64,000 nucleotides of DNA from the NCBI GenBank assembly GCA_900290245.1, contig OKRB01000103.1, positions 17,756-81,755 of the forward strand. The letters are read 5' to 3'. How positions within the stretch are numbered: position 1 is the stretch's first letter; every line of letters starts with the position of its first letter. Below are positions 10,576 to 19,746 of this stretch, piece by piece. Source of the DNA: Candidatus Sulfuritelmatomonas gaucii. Lineage in GTDB: Bacteria > Acidobacteriota > Terriglobia > Terriglobales > Acidobacteriaceae. The position numbers and the translations under genes are program-made. Under the pieces are notes generated by a model. The model was given only the letters and a program-made list of their open reading frames with translations, made no database searches and was not told the origin of the DNA.

Positions 10576-11820
10576 TTACTGGTGTGGCGCGAGGACCAGG
10601 ATCAATCCCACTGTCACTGTTGATTGGCCGTCAACCATCCCCGTCTTGTTCTTATGAAAGAATGGCTCGTTGGATTGGTCATGACGGTATTCCGCCCGTG
10701 AAATCAACGTCTGCGGCAGCTTGGGCACTTTGTATTCGAACGTTCCTGTGAACTCATTCAGGTGCTGAGCTGTGCCCGTCGCGAACCCGTTGGCATCGTT
10801 GAAGAATTCATAGCGTCCCGCGATCGCGGTCGTGGCGTTGATCTGCTGGTGGGCGGCAAGAGCGATGCCCTGCCAATCGTTGATGTTGTGATCGCCGCTG
10901 GTGTATGGAGGTATGCCGACCACGGAGTCGTGGTTTCTGCCGTAGTCGTAATTGATATACGCGTTGAACTTGCTGGTTGGCGTAAGCAGCAACGTCGTGT
11001 CGACCAGGTTCCGGTAGCCGTGGCCCGGCAACGCGTTTTCGGGGCCTGTGTAGACATTCAGGTCCCATGTGTACTTGGTCTTCACGTAGGCGCTGGTCAG
11101 GCCGATGGTTGCCCAGCCATTGTTCTTGGTCACTTCGTTCCAGCCGTTCACCACCTGCACGCCGATGGTTTCAGTTTTCGATACCGGCATGGATGTGCGC
11201 AGGCCGAAGTTTGTGTAGGGTATGGCCCACGCGAAGAGTAGGGACCGCGAATAATTCCAGTTATCCTTCGCTTCAATCACTTCCGCTCCGGCCGAGGTAA
11301 CGAATTTGCCGAAGTCCGCCTCGAAGCCCTTCGCCTTAGCCGGTTTCAGGCTCAGAAATGCCTGCTCGATATAGTCCGCCTGCAGACCGGCATTTACCAG
11401 TTCGTTCGTCCGGCCGTAGATAAAGTCAAAGTGCGCGCCGAACGGGGCCGGGTCGTGGTTCAACGTGAGTTTAGCCGCACTCAAATCGACCGTGTCCGTC
11501 CTGTCGTTGAAGTTATAGAGGTCGTTGAGTTGATTGTTAGCCGAAGTCGTGGGCTGGTTGTAGTTGTAGCTGTAATAGCCATCAATAAAACCTGTTACAG
11601 CCATGGGGCCAACCTTCCAGGGGAACTTGAGCGGCGCCGCCGCAGGCGCAGCCGGAGCCGCTACCGGGGTTTGTGCGGCTGCGGGCTGGGATGAAGATGT
11701 TTGTGCCCCCGTCGACGATGAAGCATCAGACGGCGCAGGAGTTTGCGCACCCGCTGCGAGCGCAAGTGCCATGGCAGCCCCAGCGATCGATCGAAGAATG
11801 AGCTTGGCGTTCCAGTTCAT
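10576..11820 (-). CDS. outer-membrane beta-barrel porin (BBP2/OmpL-like)
   Basis: signal peptide followed by ...VTGFIDGYYSYNYNQP; alternating barrel-like sequence, C-terminal strand. Confidence 0.7.
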   Translation of the reverse strand: MNWNAKLILRSIAGAAMALALAAGAQTPAPSDASSSTGAQTSSSQPAAAQTPVAAPAAPAAAPLKFPWKVGPMAVTGFIDGYYSYNYNQPTTSANNQLNDLYNFNDRTDTVDLSAAKLTLNHDPAPFGAHFDFIYGRTNELVNAGLQADYIEQAFLSLKPAKAKGFEADFGKFVTSAGAEVIEAKDNWNYSRSLLFAWAIPYTNFGLRTSMPVSKTETIGVQVVNGWNEVTKNNGWATIGLTSAYVKTKYTWDLNVYTGPENALPGHGYRNLVDTTLLLTPTSKFNAYINYDYGRNHDSVVGIPPYTSGDHNINDWQGIALAAHQQINATTAIAGRYEFFNDANGFATGTAQHLNEFTGTFEYKVPKLPQTLISRAEYRHDQSNEPFFHKNKTGMVDGQSTVTVGLILVLAPHQ

Positions 11821-12360
11821 CGGCTTGATACCTCCAGAAAGGTTTTTGAATGACACGAGATAAATTCAGGCTGCAGAGAGACATGGGAATGCGCTCACTG
11901 CAAAATTGGATCCAGCGCTTGAAAGCTGCGCTGCTGCGTCTACGCCCGACTGGGATTGCCAACGGCATAGTTGGCAATCAAGTGAAGGTGACATTCGCCG
12001 TGACTTGAGCAAATCGTGCTAGCACCAGTAATGCAAACAACGCATAAAGAAAATATGAGGAACTCGTGAGGAAGGCGTGAGGATTGAGGCCAGGATTCCG
12101 TTTCGGGGGGACATTCGGGAGGCAACCATCCCTTTGGCCTCAACTGCTTGCGCGTCCCTAGCCTGCCGTCTTGTGACCGGCAAAAGCCCTTCCGCAACCT
12201 GATAAACTTGAATTTTCCTCGCTCAGACCCTGCAAATTGAGAGGAATTCCCTTGGTGAATCGGGATTGGTTCCCGGAATTCGGCGGGGCAGGTATCGGCC
12301 GCTGCGCTACCTGAGTTATCTGCGCCGGATAAGCGCTGGCAGTGAATCCAAAAACGGAAG

Positions 12361-13872
12361 GTGAGTGCCCGGTTGTCTCAGAGCTATTCTGCGCGTTCCG
12401 TCTTCCGGCTGGGGCGTTCGCGTGGCTCGAGCTCGCGACTGCTCCTGTTTGCGCTGGAGTGCGCGCTGGGAATGGTCGCCGTCATTCTGCTTGCGACACT
12501 GGCCCACTGGTTCAGTTGGCTGCACCCTGAAGCCGGCCTCCTTTATCTGCTGGTAGTGGTTCCCATCGCACTGCTGTGCGGATTCCGGCAGGCCGTGATT
12601 GTTTCGCTCGCGGCGGTCGTGGCGCATAGCTGGTTCGCGGTACAAGAGCGGCATTTCGCCATCGCGACGGATCCGGCCAACTCGATCTCACTGGTCGTCT
12701 TTGTCCTTGTCGCCTTGATGGTAAGCCGTCTGTCCGCCCGCGTTACGGCTCACGCGCGCGGGGCAGAGATTGGCGAAAGGCAGATGCATGATCTCTACGA
12801 GTTCACGCGGCGCACCCTGCAGATGAATCTTCATATGGAGCCGGGGCAGGAGCTCGCGGAGCTGGTGCACGAGATCTTCGAGCTTGAAGCCGTCGCCGTC
12901 TTTGACGCAGATCTGCACGAGGTCTATCAGGCCGGATTCTGGAGCGTGGATCCGCAGGAGATGGCGCAGAACGTCTACTACTTTGAAACATCCGACGACG
13001 ATCCGGATTTGGGGATGGGGCGCCGCGTTGTGCGCCTGGGATCCGTGCCTATCGGCAGCTTGGTCGTTCGCGGCGATACCAATCCGCTGATCAACAATGC
13101 GATCGCCTCGTTGATCGCGATCACATTTGACCGCTATCGCGCATTTGCCAACGAGAGTCGGATCGAAACCGAACGCCGCACCGAGCAATTACGCGCCACG
13201 GTGCTTGACAGCCTCGCACACGCCTACAAGACGCCACTCACCGCCATCCGCGCCGCCTCAACAGGCCTCGGTGAAATGGGCCATCTTTCCCCGGGACAGG
13301 CGAACCTGGTGTCGCTCATTGACGAGCAAACCACCGTGCTGGGCGAACTGACCACGCGCCTCTTGACCACCGCCCGTCTGGATGCGGGCGAAGTTTCCAT
13401 TCATGTCGCGCCGCTGAGTGCGGGTTCGCTCATTGAAGAGGTGTTGGCCGCCTTGAAAGACCGGCTGGCCAGTATGAAAGTCTCTGTCGAAATCGAAAAG
13501 GAAGAGCTGGTGTTGCAGTGCGACCGTCAGTTGATGGTGATGCTCCTTACCCAGTACATCGATAACGCGTGCAAGTATTCGCATTTCGGCAGCACCATCA
13601 CCATCCGCGCGTTGACTGTCGGCGCGGAGGAAATCTTTTCCGTGCACAGTTACGGGCCGGTGATTCCCATGGCCGATCGGGAGCGCATCTTTGACCGGTA
13701 CTATCGCTCATCGAACTATTCCAATCGCGCGCCGGGCACGGGCATTGGACTCTCCGTCGCCAAGCGCGCCGCGCAGGTTCATGGCGGATATGTTTGGGTG
13801 ACCAGCGACGAGCAGGAAGGAACCACGTTTTTTGCGGCCATTCCGCTTACAGTAGAGAAAGCGAGTTCGTGA
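12361..13872 (+). CDS. sensor histidine kinase with DUF4118/KdpD-like membrane domain
   Basis: four hydrophobic segments, H-box-like LDSLAHAYKTPLTAIRAAS, N-box DNACKYS, G2 GTGIGLSVAKR. Confidence 0.85.
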   Translation: MSARLSQSYSARSVFRLGRSRGSSSRLLLFALECALGMVAVILLATLAHWFSWLHPEAGLLYLLVVVPIALLCGFRQAVIVSLAAVVAHSWFAVQERHFAIATDPANSISLVVFVLVALMVSRLSARVTAHARGAEIGERQMHDLYEFTRRTLQMNLHMEPGQELAELVHEIFELEAVAVFDADLHEVYQAGFWSVDPQEMAQNVYYFETSDDDPDLGMGRRVVRLGSVPIGSLVVRGDTNPLINNAIASLIAITFDRYRAFANESRIETERRTEQLRATVLDSLAHAYKTPLTAIRAASTGLGEMGHLSPGQANLVSLIDEQTTVLGELTTRLLTTARLDAGEVSIHVAPLSAGSLIEEVLAALKDRLASMKVSVEIEKEELVLQCDRQLMVMLLTQYIDNACKYSHFGSTITIRALTVGAEEIFSVHSYGPVIPMADRERIFDRYYRSSNYSNRAPGTGIGLSVAKRAAQVHGGYVWVTSDEQEGTTFFAAIPLTVEKASS

Positions 13873-14642
13873 TGAACCAGTCGTCCATTCGTGTCCTTGT
13901 AGTTGACGACGAGCCGGCGATTCGCCGCGCTCTCAGGCCGCCGCTTCTTGAACTAGGCTTTCAAGTAGCTGAAGCTTCGCGCGGCGAAGAGGCATTGCAG
14001 GCGTTGCGCGCGGCCAGCTATGATGCTGTGCTGCTCGATATCAACATGCCCGGCATTGGCGGCATCGAGACGCTGCGCCGCATTCGCACCTTCGCGCCCC
14101 GCCTGCCGGTTCTGATGCTCACCGTGCGCGACCAGGAAGAAGACAAGGTGGAGGCGCTGGATATGGGCGCCGATGATTACGTCACAAAGCCTTTCAGCGT
14201 GCGGGAGCTGGTCGCGCGCATTCGCACGGCCGTCCGCCGTGTGCACGCTCCGGCCCGGCCGGAGGACGCACCCATCGAGATTGGCGAGATTCTTCTGGAG
14301 CCCGCCAAGCGCCGGGTGACCAAGCGCGGCGCGCCGGTAAAGCTCACGCGCAAAGAGTTCGACATTCTGTACTGCCTGATGAGCCGCGCCGGCCGCGTGA
14401 TTACCTACGCAAAATTGCTTACGGCAGTCTGGGGCGCAGATTGCCGCGAGGAGGTTGAATACCTGCGCACGTTTGTTCGCCAGTTGCGCAAGAAGATTGA
14501 GGACGATCCCTCCAATCCCCTTTACCTGCTCACCGATGTTTATGTCGGCTATCGCTTCGCCGATGCACAGATGTTTCAGGGGGAGCCGGTAGCCCAAACC
14601 AATGCGCGGTCCCCGGAAGACCCGCCGGAGGATCCGTCGTAG
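13872..14642 (+). CDS. OmpR/KdpE-family response regulator
   Basis: VLVVDDEPAIRRALRP, DAVLLDINMPG, VTKPFSVREL; winged-helix EYLRTFVRQLRKKIEDDP; overlaps kinase stop by 1 nt. Confidence 0.93.
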   Translation: MNQSSIRVLVVDDEPAIRRALRPPLLELGFQVAEASRGEEALQALRAASYDAVLLDINMPGIGGIETLRRIRTFAPRLPVLMLTVRDQEEDKVEALDMGADDYVTKPFSVRELVARIRTAVRRVHAPARPEDAPIEIGEILLEPAKRRVTKRGAPVKLTRKEFDILYCLMSRAGRVITYAKLLTAVWGADCREEVEYLRTFVRQLRKKIEDDPSNPLYLLTDVYVGYRFADAQMFQGEPVAQTNARSPEDPPEDPS

Positions 14643-14681
14643 AGCAGGCGCCAGGCCTGAAGACGCGCCGATTGCAGTTGG

Positions 14682-15230
14682 CTACTCGTCGTAGTGCAGA
14701 AGGCTGAATACGTCGTACTCCTTGAAGCGATCGCGCCCCTTCAGGAAGTCGAGCTCGACGGCAAAGCCCAGCCCGGCAATGCTGCCACCAAGTTGCTTGA
14801 CCAGCTTCACCGTGGCCTCCATGGTGCCGCCAGTGGCCAGCAGGTCGTCGACCAGCACGACGTTCTGCCCCGGTGCGATCGCATCCACGTGAATCTCCAG
14901 CGCGTCGGAGCCATATTCCAGGTCGTACGTGACGCGTGCGACAGGAGCGGGCAATTTGCGCGGCTTCCGCACGGGAACGAAACCGGCATTCAGCCGGTAA
15001 GCCAGCGCCGGCCCGAAGATGAATCCGCGTGCCTCGATACCCAGGACCAGGTCGATATTGCGCCCGATGTAATGCGCCGCGAGCGCGTCAATCAGTTGCG
15101 CAAAGCCCGTTTTGTCCTTCAACAACGTGGTGATGTCGTAAAAGAGAATCCCCGGCTTGGGAAAGTCGGGCACAGTGCGGACGAGCTTCTTCAGATCCTC
15201 TACGTTCACAGGCTTCGATTCTTTGGGCAT
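14682..15230 (-). CDS. apt: adenine phosphoribosyltransferase
   Basis: [45 protein letters not shown]; start chosen at MPKESKPV. Confidence 0.95.
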   Translation of the reverse strand: MPKESKPVNVEDLKKLVRTVPDFPKPGILFYDITTLLKDKTGFAQLIDALAAHYIGRNIDLVLGIEARGFIFGPALAYRLNAGFVPVRKPRKLPAPVARVTYDLEYGSDALEIHVDAIAPGQNVVLVDDLLATGGTMEATVKLVKQLGGSIAGLGFAVELDFLKGRDRFKEYDVFSLLHYDE

Positions 15231-15240
15231 GAATCGATTA

Positions 15241-15420
15241 TAGGGAATAGGGAGAAGGGAACAGGCAACAGGGAACGGATAACAGGGAACAGAGAAAAGA
15301 GAAAATCGGGGTGGGATCGCAGGATTTGTGAATGATTTTAATAGGCAATCCACGCGTAGGATGGAAGTATTGCCCACCTGGTTTTTCTATTCCCTATTCC
15401 CTAATCCCTGTTCCCTGTTT
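15241..15420. repeat. GGGAA(C/T)AG-type short repeats in inverted orientation around a ~90-nt core
   Basis: GGGAATAGGGAGAAGGGAACAGGCAACAGGGAACGGATAACAGGGAACAG on left; TTCTATTCCCTATTCCCTAATCCCTGTTCCCTG on right. Confidence 0.7.
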
Positions 15421-15422
15421 TT

Positions 15423-15704
15423 TCACCACGCTCCGTCAATCTGGAACGATCTGAGGCCTTCGACCTCACGCTCATTCAGGTTGTGCTCCACAACACGGTC
15501 GACGCGGGCGCCGCGCGGTCCGCGGCGAAGGCTCGCGCGAAGCTCGGAAAGATCGTCAGGTTCGCCGGCCGCGACCACCTCCACGTCGCCGTCTTCAGTG
15601 TTGCGCACCCATCCGCGCAACTCGAGCTCGGTGGCCTCGCGCTGCACAAACCAGCGGAAGCCCACTCCCTGCACACGCCCCTGAATGAGAAAGTGGAGAA
15701 CCAT
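15423..15704 (-). CDS. acyP: acylphosphatase
   Basis: GRVQGVGFRWFVQREATELELRGWVRNTEDGDVEVVAAG. Confidence 0.93.
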   Translation of the reverse strand: MVLHFLIQGRVQGVGFRWFVQREATELELRGWVRNTEDGDVEVVAAGEPDDLSELRASLRRGPRGARVDRVVEHNLNEREVEGLRSFQIDGAW

Positions 15705-15840
15705 GAGGACCGGCCACGCCCAGTTTTGCAGATGCATGCGAGCGCGCGCAAGCAGAGAAGACGGTCGATAGGCCGAACGGGGTCGCATGCCGGTCTGAGG
15801 TCAAACACCCGACATGGTCACCGCACTACAAGAGCTTCGG

Positions 15841-17145
15841 CTACCAGCGGTACACCGTTAAGTTATCCATGTATACGGTCGAGGTTGACTCGCCCTCGGT
15901 CCATCCATCCACCTGGAAGTTGGTGAGCAGCGTCGGGCCCCAGTAGAGGGCAAACGCATCGGGCACGGTGATGTTCAGATCCTGCTCCACGTTATCGAGC
16001 CACACCGAATGGTAAGTGGCGTTGCCGTTCGCATCGTGCGAATACTCGATCTGCACATGATGCCAGGAATTCTGCGCCCAGTTGTTCAAATTACAGGTCT
16101 GAGTTGAGGGCAGCCATTCATCCACAAACGCGGCAGGAGTCCCGGCATTGGCCGTGTAATCCCAGGTTCCGAGCCAGGAGTCGCATTGGAACCCGAAGAT
16201 CACGGTTTGGCCGTTCGCCATCGTTTGATACAGGTCGAATTCCAGATTGGCGATATTGGCCGAAGAGCCGGTGAGGTAAAACCAGCCGTCATAAAGGAAA
16301 TTGGAAGTCGATGTATCTGCGCCGAATTGAATGTCATAGCGCTCTCCGCCATAGTTCGCCGACGTGGTGTAGAACTCCCGGCTCGATCCGCTCAGCGAAG
16401 GCGAAGCAGTGAGAACGGTAACGCCGGAAGACGAAGCACCCCCTCCTGTTCCCGTATCGAACCCGGCTTGCCAATTGACAAGATTCTGGATGGACGGCAC
16501 GGCAATGGCGTTGGATGGAAGCTGAGAAACTGGAGAAGGCACCACATTGATGGCGACGTTGGTCACGCAACCTGCTCCCTGATTCCCCCATGACTTGACG
16601 CGCAGCGTATGAGCGCCGAGCGGCGAGGATACCGGGGCATTGACCGAATTACCCATTGCAAACGTGGTCTGGCTGCTGTCATCAACGGAAAAGCCAAACG
16701 CCACGATGGCCTGCGAGTCACACTGTGTGCCCGACGCAGCGAGCGTAAACCCCGACACCAGCTCAGCCCCATTGTTAGGTTGACTCACGGTCACATCCGT
16801 ATATTGCCCGGGAGGGGCCGATGCCGACACGACGATCGGAACATCGGTGTCGCAGCCTGCTCCCAGGTTGCCCCACGATTTCACGTGAAGCGTGTGCGAG
16901 CCGGTCGCTGCCGTCACCGACGCATTGATCGAAGCGGCGTACACGAATGCGGTTGCACCGTAATCGAGCGAGTAGCCCATGGCGGAAACGGTCTGCCCTG
17001 AGCAGGGACTGGCAGTTGCCGCAAGGACAAAGGGCACGCCAACGGTCGCGCTTGCTTGAGGACTGCTGACAACAATGCTGGAATCACAGAATGCAGGCAC
17101 TGCACACACAAAGAGTGCAGAAGCCAAGAGCAAATTGGCTTTCAT
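15841..17145 (-). CDS. secreted protein with two Ig-like repeats and a C-terminal lectin-like domain
   Basis: signal peptide; two copies of (S/A)HTLxVKSWGNxGAGCxTxVxIxV. Confidence 0.65.
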   Translation of the reverse strand: MKANLLLASALFVCAVPAFCDSSIVVSSPQASATVGVPFVLAATASPCSGQTVSAMGYSLDYGATAFVYAASINASVTAATGSHTLHVKSWGNLGAGCDTDVPIVVSASAPPGQYTDVTVSQPNNGAELVSGFTLAASGTQCDSQAIVAFGFSVDDSSQTTFAMGNSVNAPVSSPLGAHTLRVKSWGNQGAGCVTNVAINVVPSPVSQLPSNAIAVPSIQNLVNWQAGFDTGTGGGASSSGVTVLTASPSLSGSSREFYTTSANYGGERYDIQFGADTSTSNFLYDGWFYLTGSSANIANLEFDLYQTMANGQTVIFGFQCDSWLGTWDYTANAGTPAAFVDEWLPSTQTCNLNNWAQNSWHHVQIEYSHDANGNATYHSVWLDNVEQDLNITVPDAFALYWGPTLLTNFQVDGWTEGESTSTVYMDNLTVYRW

Positions 17146-17216
17146 GGAGTACCTATCCATCCTTATAAAAAACTTGAAAAGCTATGCTGATATGTAAGCT
17201 GCTTCAGAGTCGATTG

Positions 17217-17236
17217 AATGTGATTCAGCTCACATG
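17217..17236. promoter_or_regulatory. CRP/FNR-type operator
   Basis: ATGTGATTCAGCTCACAT: TGTGA-N6-TCACA with perfect half-sites, ~75 bp upstream of the minus-strand secreted protein gene. Confidence 0.5.
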
Positions 17237-17578
17237 AATCGCAAACAAAACTCGAGAAGGACCAAGGCAGAGCCAAGCTTGGAGAGCAAAGGCTTTCAAG
17301 AAATTCGTCTTACTGAGCGCACTCTAACCTTGCAAGATCACGCGTGCTTGAGGTCCGTCAGCAAGACCCCTGGCGTGTAGATCTTTACAGTCCCTGATTT
17401 GGATCTAATTTACCGGCGACTCTTTTGATCGATTGGCGACAGATTAAGGGCATGCTCAAAATGAAGTCAAGCGAAAAACGTGTGATTTCATGCGAGGTAA
17501 CGTGACTCCCACTCATTCGGCGTTGCAATCGGAGTGGCGCCTCTCGGCTGATACTGCCGCGTTACACTGGAATTCACG

Positions 17579-18157
<579 letters not shown>

Positions 18158-18160
18158 CGC

Positions 18161-19234
18161 ATGGAAATTGCTTCCGACGCCACCACGGCCGCGGCGGTCT
18201 TGTCGCGCGTTGCTGGACTGCTTTCCCTACTTGCGCTTTGCGTAGCCGTTGCAGGGGCGCCGAGTTCGCGCGCACAATCCCCGCCTGCAGCGAACGCGAC
18301 GCAATCTGCCGGTGCCGCAGTTGCGGACCAGCCCACGGCGACTCCGTCTGCGCCCGAAGCAACTCAGCCGCCGGTGCTGAGCGGGCGCCCGATGGCGATT
18401 GTGCCTATCGACAAATCCATTCCCGGCGCGGCGCTTGACGTTGCGGGGTCGCTGCAGGCCCGGAACGGAAGGGCGTATCTCACCTCGAGCGGTACAGTGA
18501 CTGCGGGTGATGCAACGGCTCAGGTCACGCTGCCCTATCGCGGAACACTCCGTGTCTGCGCGTCGAGCACAGTGAAGCTCGCAGCGGACTCGAGCATGCC
18601 CACGGATCAGGTGCCGGGGCTGCTGATTGCTCTCGATCAGGGCGCGGTGGAAATGAGCTTTGCGGAGAGCGAGGCCCGCGAACGCATTGCCGATACGCTG
18701 CTGACGCCCTATTTCCGCATCCTCATCGGCGGGCCAAGCGCCGCGGATGTGAAGGTGCGGCTAGGCGATCACGGCGATACGTGCGTGGATAACGCCGGGG
18801 CGGATGCGCCCTATGTGGTGGTGACCAGCGTCTTCGATAGTGGGGTCTATCGCGTGCAGCCTGGCCAACGCGTGATGTTTGAGAATGGCAGCCTGCATGA
18901 AGTGGTCGACGAGGAGAAGGAGCCCTGCGGATGCCCGTCACCCAAAGCTGCGGCAAATGAATTTCCCCTGGCGCAGAGCGAAGGACTTACATCCGCTTCG
19001 AACCCGCCGCCGGCGTCCGCAGTCAAGCAGCCCGCGGGAAATGACCAGGTGGCGACCACGCTGGTTTACAACAGTGGCGCCCACGCGCCGCCGACAGTCA
19101 CCATTCCGCAGCCCGAATCCAGCGCGGCAGTCCCAGCGGCTCCTGCACCCGCGCAAGCGCCTGCAACTAAGAAGAAGCCTGGATTCTTCCGCAGGGTCGG
19201 GCGGTTCTTCAAACGCGTGTTCGGCGCGGAGTGA
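18161..19234 (+). CDS. secreted/periplasmic hypothetical protein with basic aromatic C-terminal tail
   Basis: signal-like N-terminus, Ala/Pro-rich linkers, C-terminus KKKPGFFRRVGRFFKRVFGAE; 3 nt after trpG. Confidence 0.7.
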   Translation: MEIASDATTAAAVLSRVAGLLSLLALCVAVAGAPSSRAQSPPAANATQSAGAAVADQPTATPSAPEATQPPVLSGRPMAIVPIDKSIPGAALDVAGSLQARNGRAYLTSSGTVTAGDATAQVTLPYRGTLRVCASSTVKLAADSSMPTDQVPGLLIALDQGAVEMSFAESEARERIADTLLTPYFRILIGGPSAADVKVRLGDHGDTCVDNAGADAPYVVVTSVFDSGVYRVQPGQRVMFENGSLHEVVDEEKEPCGCPSPKAAANEFPLAQSEGLTSASNPPPASAVKQPAGNDQVATTLVYNSGAHAPPTVTIPQPESSAAVPAAPAPAQAPATKKKPGFFRRVGRFFKRVFGAE

Positions 19235-19334
19235 CAGAAGCAGGGAACAAGGGAACAGGAAACGGGGAAAAGATACCTGCCCGCTGCCCTTCCGGCCGGT
19301 TGTAGCCCGTGCTCAGCGTTCGTTTGTGCTTAAC

Positions 19335-19652
19335 CTATGGGTTCAGTTGTGGTACCGCGCAGGGAACGCGGTGAATCACGCCGCCTGGCCTATCCATGTG
19401 AAACATGTACGTGCATTGCAGCGCCGCGTTGCCCTGCGTCGCACCCTGGTAGACGTACACCGTCTTGGTTTCCGGCTGGTAGACCAGCAATGCGCTCGAC
19501 TCACTCAACCCGGCGAGTTGAAACTGCACGCCGAGTCCGCCCGAGTCATAGCTCGACGCCTTCACGGTTCGGCCTGCTCCAAGCCAGAACCCTAATGCCA
19601 ATACGCCAACAACCGCGAGTCCATCCCTCGTCCACTGCCACGCTTTCTGCAT
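19335..19652 (-). CDS. small membrane-anchored hypothetical protein
   Basis: MQKAWQWTRDGLAVVGVLALGFWLGAG N-terminal TM segment, compact C-terminal domain. Confidence 0.55.
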   Translation of the reverse strand: MQKAWQWTRDGLAVVGVLALGFWLGAGRTVKASSYDSGGLGVQFQLAGLSESSALLVYQPETKTVYVYQGATQGNAALQCTYMFHMDRPGGVIHRVPCAVPQLNP

Positions 19653-19746
19653 CTTGCCCTCCCGCAAGCGATGACTTTCCACTAAAGACGCACGTGCGTC
19701 CTCCGTTGCTCGCAGATTAATGTGAATTCACTTCGGCAATGCAGCG

